In this document: piece by piece, positions 1 through 11,207 of the stretch
Layout of the letters: the number at the start of each line of letters is the position of its first letter
Numbering within the stretch: position 1 is the stretch's first letter
From: Rotaria socialis
Taxonomy: Eukaryota > Rotifera > Eurotatoria > Philodinida > Philodinidae
Reading direction: 5' to 3'
DNA length: 64,000 nt
Assembly: GCA_905331475.1 (NCBI GenBank)
Contig: CAJNYU010002347.1
Coordinates: forward strand, 1-64,000
The notes under the pieces: model-generated
Databases searched by the model: none
The model's input: the letters and a program-made list of their open reading frames with translations, nothing else
What the model was told of the DNA's origin: nothing
Made by a program: the position numbers and the translations under genes

Positions 1-378
1 TTATGTTATTGGATGTTATTTAGTTTATTTCAAATATATGAATTGATTTTCGATCAATTTATTTCATTAATTTTACCATTTTATTATGAAATAAAATTAT
101 TTTTTATTTTCTGGTTAACCTATAAAAATGTTTCACAATTATTATTTCATCATTTTATTTTAATCTACTTGAATAGATATGAAAATGATATTGATTATTT
201 ATTTAATAATACCATAAATCGTTTAACGGAATTATTTCTAAAATTTATTCTATTCGTTATTAATCAGCAACGAACCATGACAAAAGTCGAGCAAGTTGAA
301 AATCATGGTGATCACATTCGATTGAAGACAAATTTTGCGTCACAATCTCGACGATTAAATTCTACTCAACGAAAATAA
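1..378 (+). CDS. REEP/DP1/Yop1-family ER-shaping protein, 3' part
   Basis: The frame is open from base 1, so the gene begins outside the window; 125 C-terminal residues are visible. The start (LCYWMLFSLFQIYELIFD) aligns with the TM2 region of REEP1-4. It is followed by LILPFYYEIKLFFIFWL, matching the family's WFPFYYE(I/L)K block and hairpin membrane segment, and then by YLNRYENDIDYLF, matching the HPTLSRHEKEID region. REEP proteins insert as hairpins in the endoplasmic reticulum membrane, bend tubules and contact microtubules. The tail is short and basic, shorter than in vertebrate REEP1-4. The stop is followed by a poly-T/A-rich 3' region. Family call is strong; paralogue not assignable. Confidence 0.8.
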   Translation, partial: LCYWMLFSLFQIYELIFDQFISLILPFYYEIKLFFIFWLTYKNVSQLLFHHFILIYLNRYENDIDYLFNNTINRLTELFLKFILFVINQQRTMTKVEQVENHGDHIRLKTNFASQSRRLNSTQRK

Positions 379-678
379 AAAAAGCTTTTTTTATTCACTG
401 CTGCTATCTTTATACACATCGCAAACTTTTGAATAGGCCTTCGAAAATTAATATTACAAAAGAGTTTTTCAAAACGATTTGAAGATGATATTAGGTTCGT
501 AATCAAAACAATGCGCCAGAAGCTTGAGAATATTATCGCGATTGGAATTTTGTAAAAGATCCATCTACTGTCATCTCGTAGTTAACAACTATCAAATAGG
601 ATATTAGATAACATTCGACCTTTCCCGATTATAAATTTAGAAAATAAATAAAAATAAAAACAATAAAATAACTATGGT
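379..678. other. Intergenic, convergent 3' ends
   Basis: About 300 bp between the stop codons of the REEP gene (+) and ERCC8 (-). It is AT-rich with A-rich stretches usable as polyadenylation signals near 640-665. I see no gene or repeat. Confidence 0.6.
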
Positions 679-2100
679 TTAAACTTCATCTTCATCATCA
701 CTCCATTGATCTCGATTTAATATTTGTGCTAAAGATCTTGTTGTTTCTGGTCTTCGTTCTTGCGTTTTCATTGATAATTCATAATTCTCTTGTTGCTTTT
801 TAATAGCAGCCCAAACAAGTATATCATCCGAACATGAATAAAGTTCGATAGATAGACGATTATATATACAGGTACTAGCCGGTACTAAATGGCCACTTAA
901 AGTTGTTAGACGTTCTCCAGATAGAATATCATAAGCACAAATCGATTTTCCACATGGTACATAGACAAGACTTTTCGTTCGATCATGTTTCATTTGTGTA
1001 CATGCTAATGTTTTGATACGAACATTATCAGTTGGTATTCGACCATAATTAACAAGTAAACGTTGGCCACTATTTACATCCCATAAATACATATGACTAT
1101 CTGCACCGAGTGTTAATAAATGTGAATTATCTGGCAAAAATTCGAGAGACTTAATCCCGCGAGTATGAGCTACTGACGACGTTGATGCAGTGGTTGCTCG
1201 AGATCTCATTTGTGGATGATCTGTTAATACATTATCAGGATCGAGTACCATGTAATATGTACGAGAACTACGAATATCGGTAAATAGAACTCGTCCATCA
1301 GCTCTATTTGAAATAATATTCCCTTACAAAAATGCAAATGTAAATCAATAGAAAATTTTCTTACCCTCCGCTAGCTAGTAGATTTGGATTATTATTAAAC
1401 CATTTGACTAAACAGATTCCTTTTCCGCTATGCGAATGTATTATATGTGAATTCGAGCCAGTTCGAATATCAATTAAACGTAAATCTCCATTTTCATGTG
1501 CAACTGCAATAAGCGATGTATTTCTTGTCTGTGCCATATGAGCTGAATATGCGAAATTAGCAAATTCATATTCATCAGCCATCTGGAAAAAAACAGCACT
1601 GACTTATATGTTATTATTTTTTTTCTATTTACTTTCACTCGATTAGTATCCCATATTTTAAGTTTTTTGTCTAAACCAAGGGTGATGAATAAACCATTGT
1701 CATTCGGATACCATATCAATGAACAAATTTTATGTGTATGATGATCCCGATTAGAATTTCGATCGATTTGAAATATGATTGGATGTGTTGCGACTAAACT
1801 TGAAGGAAACATATCATGACAACATATATGTCCACTAGCATCACCCGATAATAGACTTAATAGATGAATTAAAATAATTAAAAATGGCATGATGCAATTT
1901 TCAACTTACTATCGACATTCTGACTGTTCTAAACACATGGTAGATATGGATGAATGATGAAAAGGTGTTAAACTTCGATATTTGCATAGAGTAAAATCAG
2001 CAATACGCCGTGTTTGCTCAATATGAACAAAAGAATTTTCAAGACCATATTCACGTGCACGTAATAGATTCATACGGTTTGGCACGCGATATTTATCCAT
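679..2100 (-). CDS. ERCC8: ERCC8/CSA, WD40 substrate receptor of transcription-coupled repair
   Basis: Four exons: 2100-1910, 1855-1633, 1582-1365, 1303-679; 418 aa against 396 in human. All joins keep frame with GT-AG sites. WD40 repeats align along the length with human CSA: YLLSGDASG (human YMLSGGSDG), WYPNDNGLFITLGLDKKLKI (human [20 protein letters not shown]), LLASGGADGRV, HLLTLGADSHMYLWD and LVNYG. The acidic tail WSDDEDEV resembles human AWSSSDEEG. CSA recruits the CUL4-DDB1 ubiquitin ligase to stalled RNA polymerase II with CSB. The N-terminal helix (residues 1-40) is the expected DDB1-binding element. It is divergent from the coiled-coil gene at 2325; the 224 bp between the starts probably hold a shared promoter. 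Pleiotropic WD40 paralogues are less likely given the full-length match. Confidence 0.93.
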
Positions 2101-2324
2101 CTATAGTTTTTAATAAAGATCACATGTGAGTAAATATTTCTTCGTATTTCGAAGTTTTACTCAAAACATTAACATGTCGAGCGATCGCTCTCCTATTGAA
2201 CATTTTTATTGGTTGAAAATAGTCAATAGGAACGTTTTTTTGCTCGTTATCAAGCAGTCTATAGGCGTCACTAAAAAGCAATGTCTTTGTTTCACTATCA
2301 ACGCGTTTTCATTATTTCATTCGA

Positions 2325-3070
2325 ATGGCTCTGCATCTACTCGAAGCTACTCTAACACAAGGTCCATCTTGTTCAGCTGATGATATAGCTGAACTTGAAG
2401 TTCACGTACGAAATGAAATCGAACGTTATGTACAATTAGAAATCGACCGAGAACTCCATGAACTTGTTCAATCGACAGTACATGATGCATTATTAACACC
2501 GACAATATGTTCAACCTATCTATCAAACGGAGAACTTAATCAGGAAACATCTAAAAAACGAATTAAAGTTGATAGTGACGTAGCGAAAGCTAGTGCAAAA
2601 ACGAATATGGAACTTGATCAACAATTAACAGAATTAAAAAATAAATATTTAACCGTAAATTTTTCAAGGCAATTTCAAAGGAAAATATTATTTTTTTGTT
2701 TTTCTAGAAAATTTCTGGACCCTTATCAACATTAGAAGCTTTAAAGCTTATTGTTGATAAACAAACAAATGAAAAAATTCAATTAGAAAATGAAATAGTT
2801 AAATTGAAACAACTATATAATGAATACAATCAATATGATGAGCATTCAATGAAACTGTTAGAAAATATTAAAATTCTTAATCATACACAATTAGCTGTTT
2901 CAAAACATGAATCATTATTAGATCTAAATAATAAAACGGATACTACTCATGATGAAAATATTGATATCGATCAATTCGAACAATTGTCAACTTTACTATT
3001 ACATAAAATACTTAATCTACCTTTGATTGATATGAAAGCAAAGCATTTACATAAACCAGAGCAAAAATAA
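2325..3070 (+). CDS. Uncharacterised coiled-coil protein
   Basis: Two exons, 2325-2654 and 2708-3070, giving 230 aa; the 53-nt intron is GTAAAT...CTAG and phase 0. I do not recognise the family. The N-terminal 50 residues are acidic and helical (VRNEIERYVQLEIDRELHEL). A helical region (MELDQQLTELKNKYL) runs across the splice into a leucine-zipper-like stretch (EKIQLENEIVKLKQLYNEY), and the C-terminus is polar. There is no signal peptide or membrane segment. Length and layout recall small kinetochore or centrosome coiled-coil subunits, but no diagnostic motif supports that. The start ATG is the first in frame after the ERCC8-side promoter gap. Confidence 0.7.
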
Positions 3071-3620
3071 AATTTATTCATGTATTTTTTTCTTATTGTT
3101 AATAAATTTCAATAGATAATCTAGTTTCTTTTTTTAAATTTAGCCAAGGAGATTAATGATGAGACATTCTTTGTATAGTATCTATATTAAAACAGTTCTG
3201 GGCATTTATTTAATCACTGTTAAAAAAGAGAACAGGAGAAAAATAAAAGAGAAATAATATTTTTTTCTTCAACAATCTATCTCTACGACTAGAGTATTAT
3301 AAAGAATAAGATTATTAATAATAAAATTGACATCGACGATTTATGCGATTGATTTTTTCCAATTATTCTTTCATTTACAATTGTATTTGATTGAATGTTA
3401 CGTTTAGCTACAAAACAAAAGAATCATAATAATACATCCGATTATTATTTTTATTTCCCGTGGAAAAAAATCTTACGTGATTCATTCTTATTATCAGTCG
3501 TAAACGTCGATGTTGGAGATGAATTCTTAATCGTAGGCAATGAAGGCCGGCGTTCTGTTACGTATTTCATGTGCTTGGTTGATTGAATTATTTCTAAAAA
3601 ACATACAGAACAATCAAAGC
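3071..3620. other. Intergenic, convergent 3' ends
   Basis: About 550 bp of AT-rich DNA between two convergent genes. It holds AATAAA-like motifs just after 3070. Open frames of about 60 codons on both strands near 3400-3630 have no recognisable content. Confidence 0.5.
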
Positions 3621-5819
3621 TCATCGATAACAATCTCGATAAAAACCTTTAAGCATAAATTCAGCATGATTAAAACCTAATAAATTCTTTGCTCGACAGA
3701 CATATGGTCCGAATAGAGATGGATCATTTAACTAAAATATAAAATGTCTTTTCGCTATTATTTTATTCTGCATGGAAACTTGCATAAATAGTTATTGTTA
3801 GTTGTTTACATGTTTCATTAAATGATTCATCGATTTTTTCTTTAATTCCGTGTATTAGTGGAGTTGATTGTTTCGGACGAAAAAAATCGAATATGGTCGT
3901 TGGTGGTGTAGCACAAACTTGGCATGTTACTGTTGCTGTATCATGTAACTGATAATGAAACAATGGAAATGGAATTGTCACTATGGGTTTATCTGAATAT
4001 TTGTTTTTAAACATACATAAAAAGTACAAGAAAGAAAGAAAAAAAGTTCTAGCTTACGTTTAACATACAGGAGAAACTGTCGATTGACAGTACTTAATGT
4101 ATTACTGGCTGAACAATCGACTCGACCAGAATCAAAACGGGACACATTACGTAAGATAAGTATACTTTCATTTTTACCTTCGACTAAACAAAGAAGAAAA
4201 GAAAAGTGATGTATGACCGGATGTCTCCGATTTTCTATTTACCTATAGTCACTGTATCTGACTTTAATAAACCATTGACATGCCAAATAATACTAGGTGT
4301 TGGATGGCCAGTTGCTATACACGAGAATCGGGCATCTTGACCTTCGCGAACTGTCATACGCATGTGTTCTGGTGAATGAGAAACAATTCGAGGTGGGACT
4401 ATAAAGAGAGATATTGAAATATAGGTTGTCTCATGTGTAGAGATAAATCAATCGTGTTCATCAATGCACTAATATGATGAACGTGATTCTTGATGAATAT
4501 TCACTGATTGATCATATCAATCATTTTCTTATGTTCATTATTATCGTCTAGAGAATAAGTTAATATTCTTTTCATTTAATGCTTCATTGAATAGTCATTT
4601 CTTACTAACGTGTATGTGTCGTACTTGAAAAACAATTAGTAGAAGGTGTGTGTACACTCAATGCACAGCTGGTTGTATATTATGACAGTAAGTAACTCTT
4701 GCTATCACCTTCGTTTGACAAAGAATGAGAATATGAACACACACATACTGATCGAACAGAAGAAGAAAAGAATACTGAGAAAGTTAAATGACGCGAATAA
4801 TCAGTCGAGAGATAAATTGCCAGTAAACAAAACACAATGAAATGATTAGATATAAATATAATCGTTAATCAACGGAAATTACCGATCTTTTTCTTTTATA
4901 TTTATCTTACGGAAATCGCACGTCTACAAAAGGTGTTAAGCGATTTCATAATGTCAAATATATTTCTCACAGATTTATAAATGTCTGATGAGACCCCCTA
5001 TTGAACATAAGAAGAAGAGGGCGGGACAATGCAAACAAACACACGCGTTCATATACACATAAGATCCGAATGTAAACTTATAAGGCGGATTGTTTTTGTC
5101 TCTTTTCATTTATGTATGTCTATGTGCATATCAACAACACTCGTGATGAGAGAAGGTCAGTCAAACATACACACACAATGCGCACACCTCAGACGTATGT
5201 TTGCTTTTGTCAAAATGAATCCATGTAAGGATCAAAACAATCATCTGATCATATAAAAATACACATCATCGTCTTAACAATGACAACAACACTTACTGAG
5301 TACATCAAGAAAAATTTCATTCAATGTAATATCACCATGTATACAACGATATAATCCATGATCTTGTTCTTCAATATTTGTTATACGTAAAATTCTATCT
5401 TGACGATCGATATTATTCATAGGTAGAATACTTAAGCGTGCATCGCGTACGGTTATAATTGAATCAAGACTGACAATATCTGCTTGATCATCGCGAATCC
5501 AGACAATCTAAATATAAAACAAAGAAAATCGTTCTATATGTTCGCCAGCTGTTCATAACTTATGATGTCATTATTATCATATAGCCTTTAGGAAACTGTT
5601 TCTTTCTTTTTTTGTTGTTGTTTAAATAGCTCCTAATCATCTGTCCCTATTGGCATTTACCTTTGCAGGATTTGTCGATTGTATATTTGGGCTTGTTACT
5701 GAGCAGGCTAATTCTGCAGTATTGGATAGAGCCGTTTGAATTGTTTCGAATTGATAAGTGAACTGGAATTGTTGTATTAGGAAGAGTAATGATGACAACA
5801 GACAACATTCGATAGGCAT
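3621..5819 (-). CDS. Lachesin/IgLON-like cell-adhesion protein with three Ig domains
   Basis: Six exons: 5819-5661, 5507-5297, 4398-4243, 4183-4058, 3992-3784, 3731-3621; 323 aa. Residues 1-23 form a signal peptide (MPIECCLLSSLLFLI). Ig1 has AELACS, the paired IVWIRDD, RLSI and DHGLYRC; after it comes IPPRI, as between Ig1 and Ig2 of lachesin. Ig2 has ARFSC, PSIIWHVNG and DSGRVDC. Ig3 has ATVTCQV and FGPYVCRAKNLLG. Lachesins and IgLONs act in homophilic adhesion at neuronal surfaces and septate junctions. Here the C-terminus ends 17 residues after the last Ig strand with no hydrophobic tail, so no GPI signal is visible: secreted, or a further exon is missed. The intron 3783-3732 uses a GC donor (GCAAGT). 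Intron 5296-4399 is about 900 bp. An in-frame upstream ATG could add residues before the signal peptide. Confidence 0.85.
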
Positions 5820-5987
5820 CGACGATTGAAATAGTTCTTTATATCTTTTGAATCCACATACAATAATTGAATGCTTGAAGAATACCAAACACAAAAAGAA
5901 AAAGTAATGGACAACGGAAATTATTCTCAGCACGGCGAGTCTACTTTCATTTTTTTTGTATTCTGTCTTTCTCTATGTACGTATAAG

Positions 5988-6027
<40 letters not shown>

Positions 6028-8344
6028 AGAGAAGGAGAAGAAATCAAGTTGATTTGTTTCAAGTGGAGAAGATAACTTTTGCTTTTCTATTTCTCTTCCT
6101 CTCTCTCTCCATCAAAAGAAAAAGACGACGAACAGAGGAGAAGAGGAACAAAGAGAAACATTTTTTCTTCTTCTACCGAGTGGCAGATTCATACACCATC
6201 GGTTCTTCACATATTCACCTTTTTGTCATTTATCACATGATTTAAACTAGTTTTATATTCATTTTTTTTCTCAAAAGGTCGTTAGTTGCATATGAATATC
6301 AATAATGCTCATAAAGATAGACGTTATATTGTACGTTAGATGACTTCATTAAAAAATGCTTTCTCTTTTTCAATTGAGTGATTAATGAGCCTTGTTTATT
6401 TCTTTCGTGTTCCACGATAAGTATATCTGGGAAGGATAAACACACAATGTGTATATGTTTGAAAGAAAAAAAAAATGCCTTTACGGATAGTTTAACATGA
6501 TTGTTTAGTTTAACTTGACTGAGATCAGCATTCTAGAAGTAATTGATTTTCAAAGTTTCTTTTCTCTCTTTCTCTCGATGTACAAATACAATTCCAGTTC
6601 GTCATATATATAGTGTGATGACGGCGACAGCGACGGAAACTTAATGCAAATAGTGAAGACGAGCTAATGAGAACATACACAGACGGACCAAAGCATATTA
6701 CCACTCAAATGGACTTAACGAGAAAGAAAGAGTGATTAACAAACAACAAAAAAAGTCGAAGAAAGAATGGGCGTGGACAATATGAGAAACGAGTTTTGTT
6801 TCTTTAAGTATACTAACCATCTGGACAAACGTTCAGTCATATTTTATAGATACAGAACAACCGCTAACTATTGAATATCGATATCAACATTTGATGCCAA
6901 TGGTTACATCATCAAATATATAGAATATCATCAAGTAGTATGTGCACACAAGGTAGTTTGTCGTAATGAAGTTCAGAGAGTCAATTGTGTATATTTATAA
7001 ATGCAGTATGTCGTTGATTTGATCGATGATCTCTCTGGTGATAACTATTATTATTAAAGGAAAGTCTTTTATTCTATATGGACCGTTGAAATAAGATTGA
7101 CATTGACGCAATTCGATAAATGAGCACTTATTATAATGATACAAAAAAACAACGATTCTTTCGTTTTTGTAACCTTGAAAAAAAGGACAACGGACTATTT
7201 TTTTTCTTTGTAAATAACATCTGCCTTTGTGCACATGCATACGTTTGGCTTCAGATAATGTTTCCTTGATGAGTTAAGACTGAAGTTGTTTTTTTTCAAT
7301 CAAATTTAGGTATGTCTCTGTGCCATACGAGCGAGACAGTATCGTTACGATAGATGGAACCTTTTATTTTTATGCAATTGTTTTATCATAATGATTCACG
7401 CTTGATTAGACATACGTAGTGTGATAATTTAATTTGTCACTTTCTTTTGTTCCGCGAACAAATATTTCATCCATTGTGCCTCGATAAATTCATGTACGTT
7501 ATTTATCGATAGTATTGATTCTTTCGATTTTAATGTGACACATGATAAATGCTCATTCAAGTAAAAACAAAACAAAAAGACGAGGAGCATTGTATGAAAG
7601 CGAGATGATGATACCTTGAAAATGTCTATTGTAAACAAGACAATGATGCCCATTGTCTTGGTTGATTTCCTTCTCGAGGTGGCGGCAATGAAACGCGGAA
7701 ACAAAAATTTCCTTTTTTTCTGTATTTGCCAGGCGGAGAATCTTCGAAGATGGAATGCCAGCTAGCGGAAATAGAGTATAGAGAATAAATGATCGAAGAC
7801 GCAGCGGCAATCATTAAAAATATCAGTGCGGTAGTTTGCTTCACTAATATGAATAAATGAATGGACTTCCTCTTAAAATTTTCTTTTTTTTGCCTTTAAT
7901 TCAATTAAGAACAAGTTTATCTGAAAGCATCAGCCTGTGATTACATTGCATTGGATACAAGAATTTATTGGTATTAAATTCTATAGATTATTGTCGTTAT
8001 TATTATTCTCATGTTACATTCTATCATGACTTCGATAAAAAAATATGCATCTGAAGGACTCAACGAGATTGCGTGATGATCAAAATAGAAATAGATATGT
8101 GTTGTTCTACACAGATTTCAAAAAGTGCTGCAAATTTTTGTTAGGAGTTTTTCTGTGAAAATTCCAGTCGGTGAACTGTATTGACATAGAACTTGCATTG
8201 GGTTTCTTTTTAATCTTTAAGCTAATTCTTTAGAAAAATGATACTATCTGAAAAACTAACTCTGAATAAAATAAGAGGATAAACATTTATTTGATGTCTT
8301 TTAAGATACCGTGTGACAATCAAAAATTGTTTTGTTTTTTCTAG
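5820..8344. other. Gene-poor stretch upstream of the lachesin-like gene
   Basis: About 2.5 kb with no supported gene. It holds a purine repeat at 5990-6041, C/T-rich and A-rich tracts, and many small open frames on both strands without domain content. It probably includes the lachesin promoter. Confidence 0.5.
5990..6041. repeat. (GA)n microsatellite with impure purine tail
   Basis: A run of about 15 GA units followed by AAGAGAAAGAGAAGGAGAAG-type purines. It inflates a spurious Arg/Glu-rich open frame on the + strand. Confidence 0.9.
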
Positions 8345-8690
8345 CGCGTTTAAATGATTATTGCCTTCATCTACAATTTGATTGAGCTGAAGGCCGCGTT
8401 CGATGAGTATCTATGAAAAATAAGAATGATTAACATGAGACAGTTGAAGATTTTGTTTCTTTTACCGTCTTCATTAGTAATGCTTTATAAAGATATTGTA
8501 CCCCTTTATTTCCAATCTGGTTTCGTTTGAGATTGAGACTGATCAGTGTCTGCATCAAAAGTAAGAACAACCACCATCACAGTATGGGCGAGAAGATTTT
8601 TTCTTACTTTATTCTCTTGTAATACAACACTGAGCTATTTTGTACCTTCATCTGTAATTTTGTTGTAACTAAGATCAAAACTAGTGAACG
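8345..8690 (-). pseudogene. Relic of an LRR_RI (ribonuclease-inhibitor/NLR-type) repeat gene
   Basis: Three consecutive blocks on the minus strand look like 28-residue LRR exons flanked by AG and GT. The block near 8687-8607 reads FDLSYNKITDEGTK then a stop (TAG) then LSVVLQENK. The block at 8553-8470 is an intact 84-nt exon, LISLNLKRNQIGNKGVQYL. The block near 8412-8335 is degraded (LQLNQIVDEGNNHL). The consensus is that of cytosolic NLR/NOD-type LRR_RI repeats encoded one per exon. The premature stop and the lack of further repeats or an effector domain nearby indicate a decayed fragment. It sits about 350 bp from the 5S rRNA gene. Confidence 0.65.
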
Positions 8691-9033
8691 TTTAGGTTCA
8701 ATGCTTTGCATGAGCTTACAGTTCTTCGTTTAGTCACACCAGCAGATAGGCAGCAAATCAGAGTAACTGGCAAATATTGTTTAGAACAGTACGACTAGCG
8801 TTATCCCCTGTCGACAGACGATGTTACACATATGTCATCGAGACTTTCAACTCGAACTACGAGTTTTATTTTTCAATAACTAAAAGTGAAAATATAGATT
8901 AGTCCAACGGATTTTTTAGAAGTAATTAGGAAAGCAATACAATAATGTTGTTTGCTCTTTCATAAAAAGAAAGTCGTTCAAATAAAAGTATTATTAAAAG
9001 ATTAGAAATGTTTGAGTTGATTGAAAAAATAGT
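8691..9033. other. Intergenic between LRR relic and 5S gene
   Basis: About 340 bp, AT-rich; no feature recognised. It may contain further decayed LRR sequence. Confidence 0.4.
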
Positions 9034-9157
9034 TAAAAAGCTTACGACACTCGGTATTCCCAGGCGGTCACCCATCCAAGTACTAACCGAGCCCGACGTT
9101 GCTTAACTTCAGTGATCGGACGAGAACTGGTGTATTCAACGTGGTATGGCCGTAAGC
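9034..9157 (-). rRNA. 5S ribosomal RNA
   Basis: The minus strand from 9157 to about 9040 reads as an animal 5S rRNA of about 118 nt. It starts GCTTACGGCCATACCACG. The internal control region includes GTTAGTACTTGGATGGGTGA followed by CCGCCTGGGAATACC, matching boxes A, IE and C that TFIIIA and RNA polymerase III use. The 5' and 3' ends (GCTTACGG and GTCGTAAGC) pair as helix I. A CTTTTT tract at 9040-9034 is a pol III terminator. Only one copy is present here, although 5S genes are usually clustered, so a dispersed copy or pseudogene is possible; the key promoter elements look intact. Confidence 0.93.
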
Positions 9158-10421
9158 AGACAACTGTGCTTTCGCCCTTGATATCATGATGTTCCAGAAA
9201 TAAATCCGTCGTTCAATGTTTTTAGCAAACAATTTTCCAGCAATGTTGCAAACAGAGACAAGTGAATGTTAATATTAGTAATTTGTTTTGAACAATTTAT
9301 TTTGGCGATAGATAAGAAAAACGGTGCTTTTGATTTATTTTAGAGCATGTGCTGAACAAATTCATATAAAACTAATGTAATTAAGTAGAACCTTGTGCTT
9401 TGTGACAATGTTTCGTTGATATATTTTTATAACATCTAAAGTTCTATCTAATGCAAATGCCTATAAGAGAGTTTGGCGCGTATCGAAAACAGATACTTTA
9501 ACTAATCGATTTTCTCAACAAGAAATACGCGCCACATCAATTTAAAAAAAACTCATCTTAAACCGATGTCATACATATTTAACACTGTCTAGTATATTTA
9601 CAAAGTCGCAGCAGAGAAAAACTCCCTACAATAAACTATTTATCGGTGCATCACAATCAGCGTTATTAGTTACCAAATGAGTTCCGGAAAATCATTTCTA
9701 TTGAATTTTCTCATATATTATTGTGTAGTTTGTCACAAATTTTGTACGCCTTCATACATTGTGTCGAAACCACTCGCTTGTCAATATATATAATACATTT
9801 AAACGATGAGCATACAAAAATTTCCATAAAAAAAAGGGAAGATTTTCTTTTCGTATTGGATTTTGGCCAAAGCAACTAACTTTGGCAGTGCGTTTTACAT
9901 ACGTTGAAAGTGATAATTGATCTTTGCGTATAAGTTTAAAAACCCAAATTGCTGAATTTCACATCGACTTGTCAGAAATATTAAGAATTCGATTTCTATG
10001 ATGTTCTGTTTGAAAATCGGAAATGCTGATATTTCTGCAAGAGCTTTTGTATTACACTTACACCCTCGGTCGATCAACACTGGTAGACCCATGGTGTAAT
10101 GTATGTATCAATAGTCATAGATATAAGAAGCATAATTTTCGTGTAAGTGAATTCGTGCCTCTAGTCTTAGTTTTTTCTAATATATTGTTAACAAATTTCT
10201 GTTTTCCATTACTATTACTTATCTTTGATCAAATCAAAATTTTCTCCTTTCTCTCCTAAGCACCTCCGCTTGTTTTGTATTTATACGAGTCTTCTACGTC
10301 GAAGTAGAATAGAATCTCACCAGAAGTCACTTGTCATAGCTGTACTCTTGTTCAAAAAAATTCTAGGCGCGTTCTGAGAAAGATATGATCTACAATATGT
10401 TATAAGTGTCATTTTCGATTG
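9158..10421. other. Intergenic upstream of 5S and of the CD225 gene
   Basis: About 1.26 kb of AT-rich DNA with no supported gene. I looked for a rotifer spliced-leader RNA gene next to the 5S copy and found none. Confidence 0.5.
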
Positions 10422-11044
10422 ATGTTTCAAAAGCAAAGTTCGACTATTAAATCCAGTGAAAATGTTCAAACACATTCCATAACAAAACTTCATAGGAGGA
10501 AAAAACAAAAATCACATCATCGCTCGCGGAAAAACGTCAATTCAACGAAATTAAAATCGAAATATCGAAAGAAAAATCATAGGAGTCCTATTAAAAATAA
10601 TTTCGAGCAATTATCACTTAACACAAATAGCTTCAATGAAAATCGAACTAACAATAATGAAATATCTTTTGATACAAATCGTATGGTTCAAGATCATTTA
10701 TATATTTCAATAATGGGTCTTCTTTGTTTTTTTCCAACGGGTATCTTTGGTTTGATACGCGCGATGCAGGCCAGTGAAATGAAACGATCATCATCGCTTC
10801 TTGATTGGCCTAAACTAGCAGCTATCTATGGAAGACATGCACTACGTTGGGCAATTCTTTCAATACTTATTGGTACTATGCTATGGACTATTTTTATTAT
10901 TTATCATCTTTTACGAGAACAACATCCTCTATGGTAAGATATTTCATTTCATATCTTGATACTCAAAAGAAAAGTCTCCAACATTTTGATTTTAGGGATG
11001 CCTATTATCAAGAATGCGGTGAACAATTTTTATGCTCTATATGA
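10422..11044 (+). CDS. CD225/dispanin-family two-pass membrane protein
   Basis: Two exons, 10422-10933 and 10996-11044, 186 aa. Residues 1-85 are very basic and disordered (KLHRRKKQKSHHRSRKN). The CD225 domain follows: DHLYISIMGLLCFFPTGIFG, then a loop with RAMQASEMKRSSS, then ALRWAILSILIGTMLWTIF. It fits the dispanin pattern of an intramembrane helix with LCxFxPxGI, a basic loop and a C-terminal transmembrane helix. Family members (IFITM, PRRT, TMEM91, SYNDIG) sit in plasma or endosomal membranes and affect vesicle fusion and trafficking; the specific role here is unknown. The last 16 residues, on the small second exon, contain two cysteines. The basic N-terminus is unusually long and charged. 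Confidence 0.82.
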
Positions 11045-11207
11045 GAAAGTCTCAAACAAAATTCAGATTATTAAGATATTCGTTTAGTAGAAAAAAAGTG
11101 TGTCATTCATGTGATAGCAATCTTTTGAATAAGAAAAATCTATTCAATGCATCTTTTTAATATAAGAATAAAAATAAACATGATGAATAGTCTCTCCATA
11201 TTTGGAA

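Noticed and set aside
1304..1364. Alternative acceptor (TTGTAAG) for ERCC8 exon 4 near 1326
   Set aside because: It would read into a stop; the acceptor ending CAAATAG at 1304 keeps frame and restores the WD40 strand GGADGRV.
5871..6245. 124-codon open frame rich in Arg, Glu and Phe
   Set aside because: Created by the (GA)n repeat and flanking poly-pyrimidine tracts.
9158..9500. Search for a spliced-leader RNA gene next to the 5S gene
   Set aside because: No sequence resembling the published bdelloid leader seen by eye; GGCTTATTAC at 11342 is coding sequence of the metallothionein.
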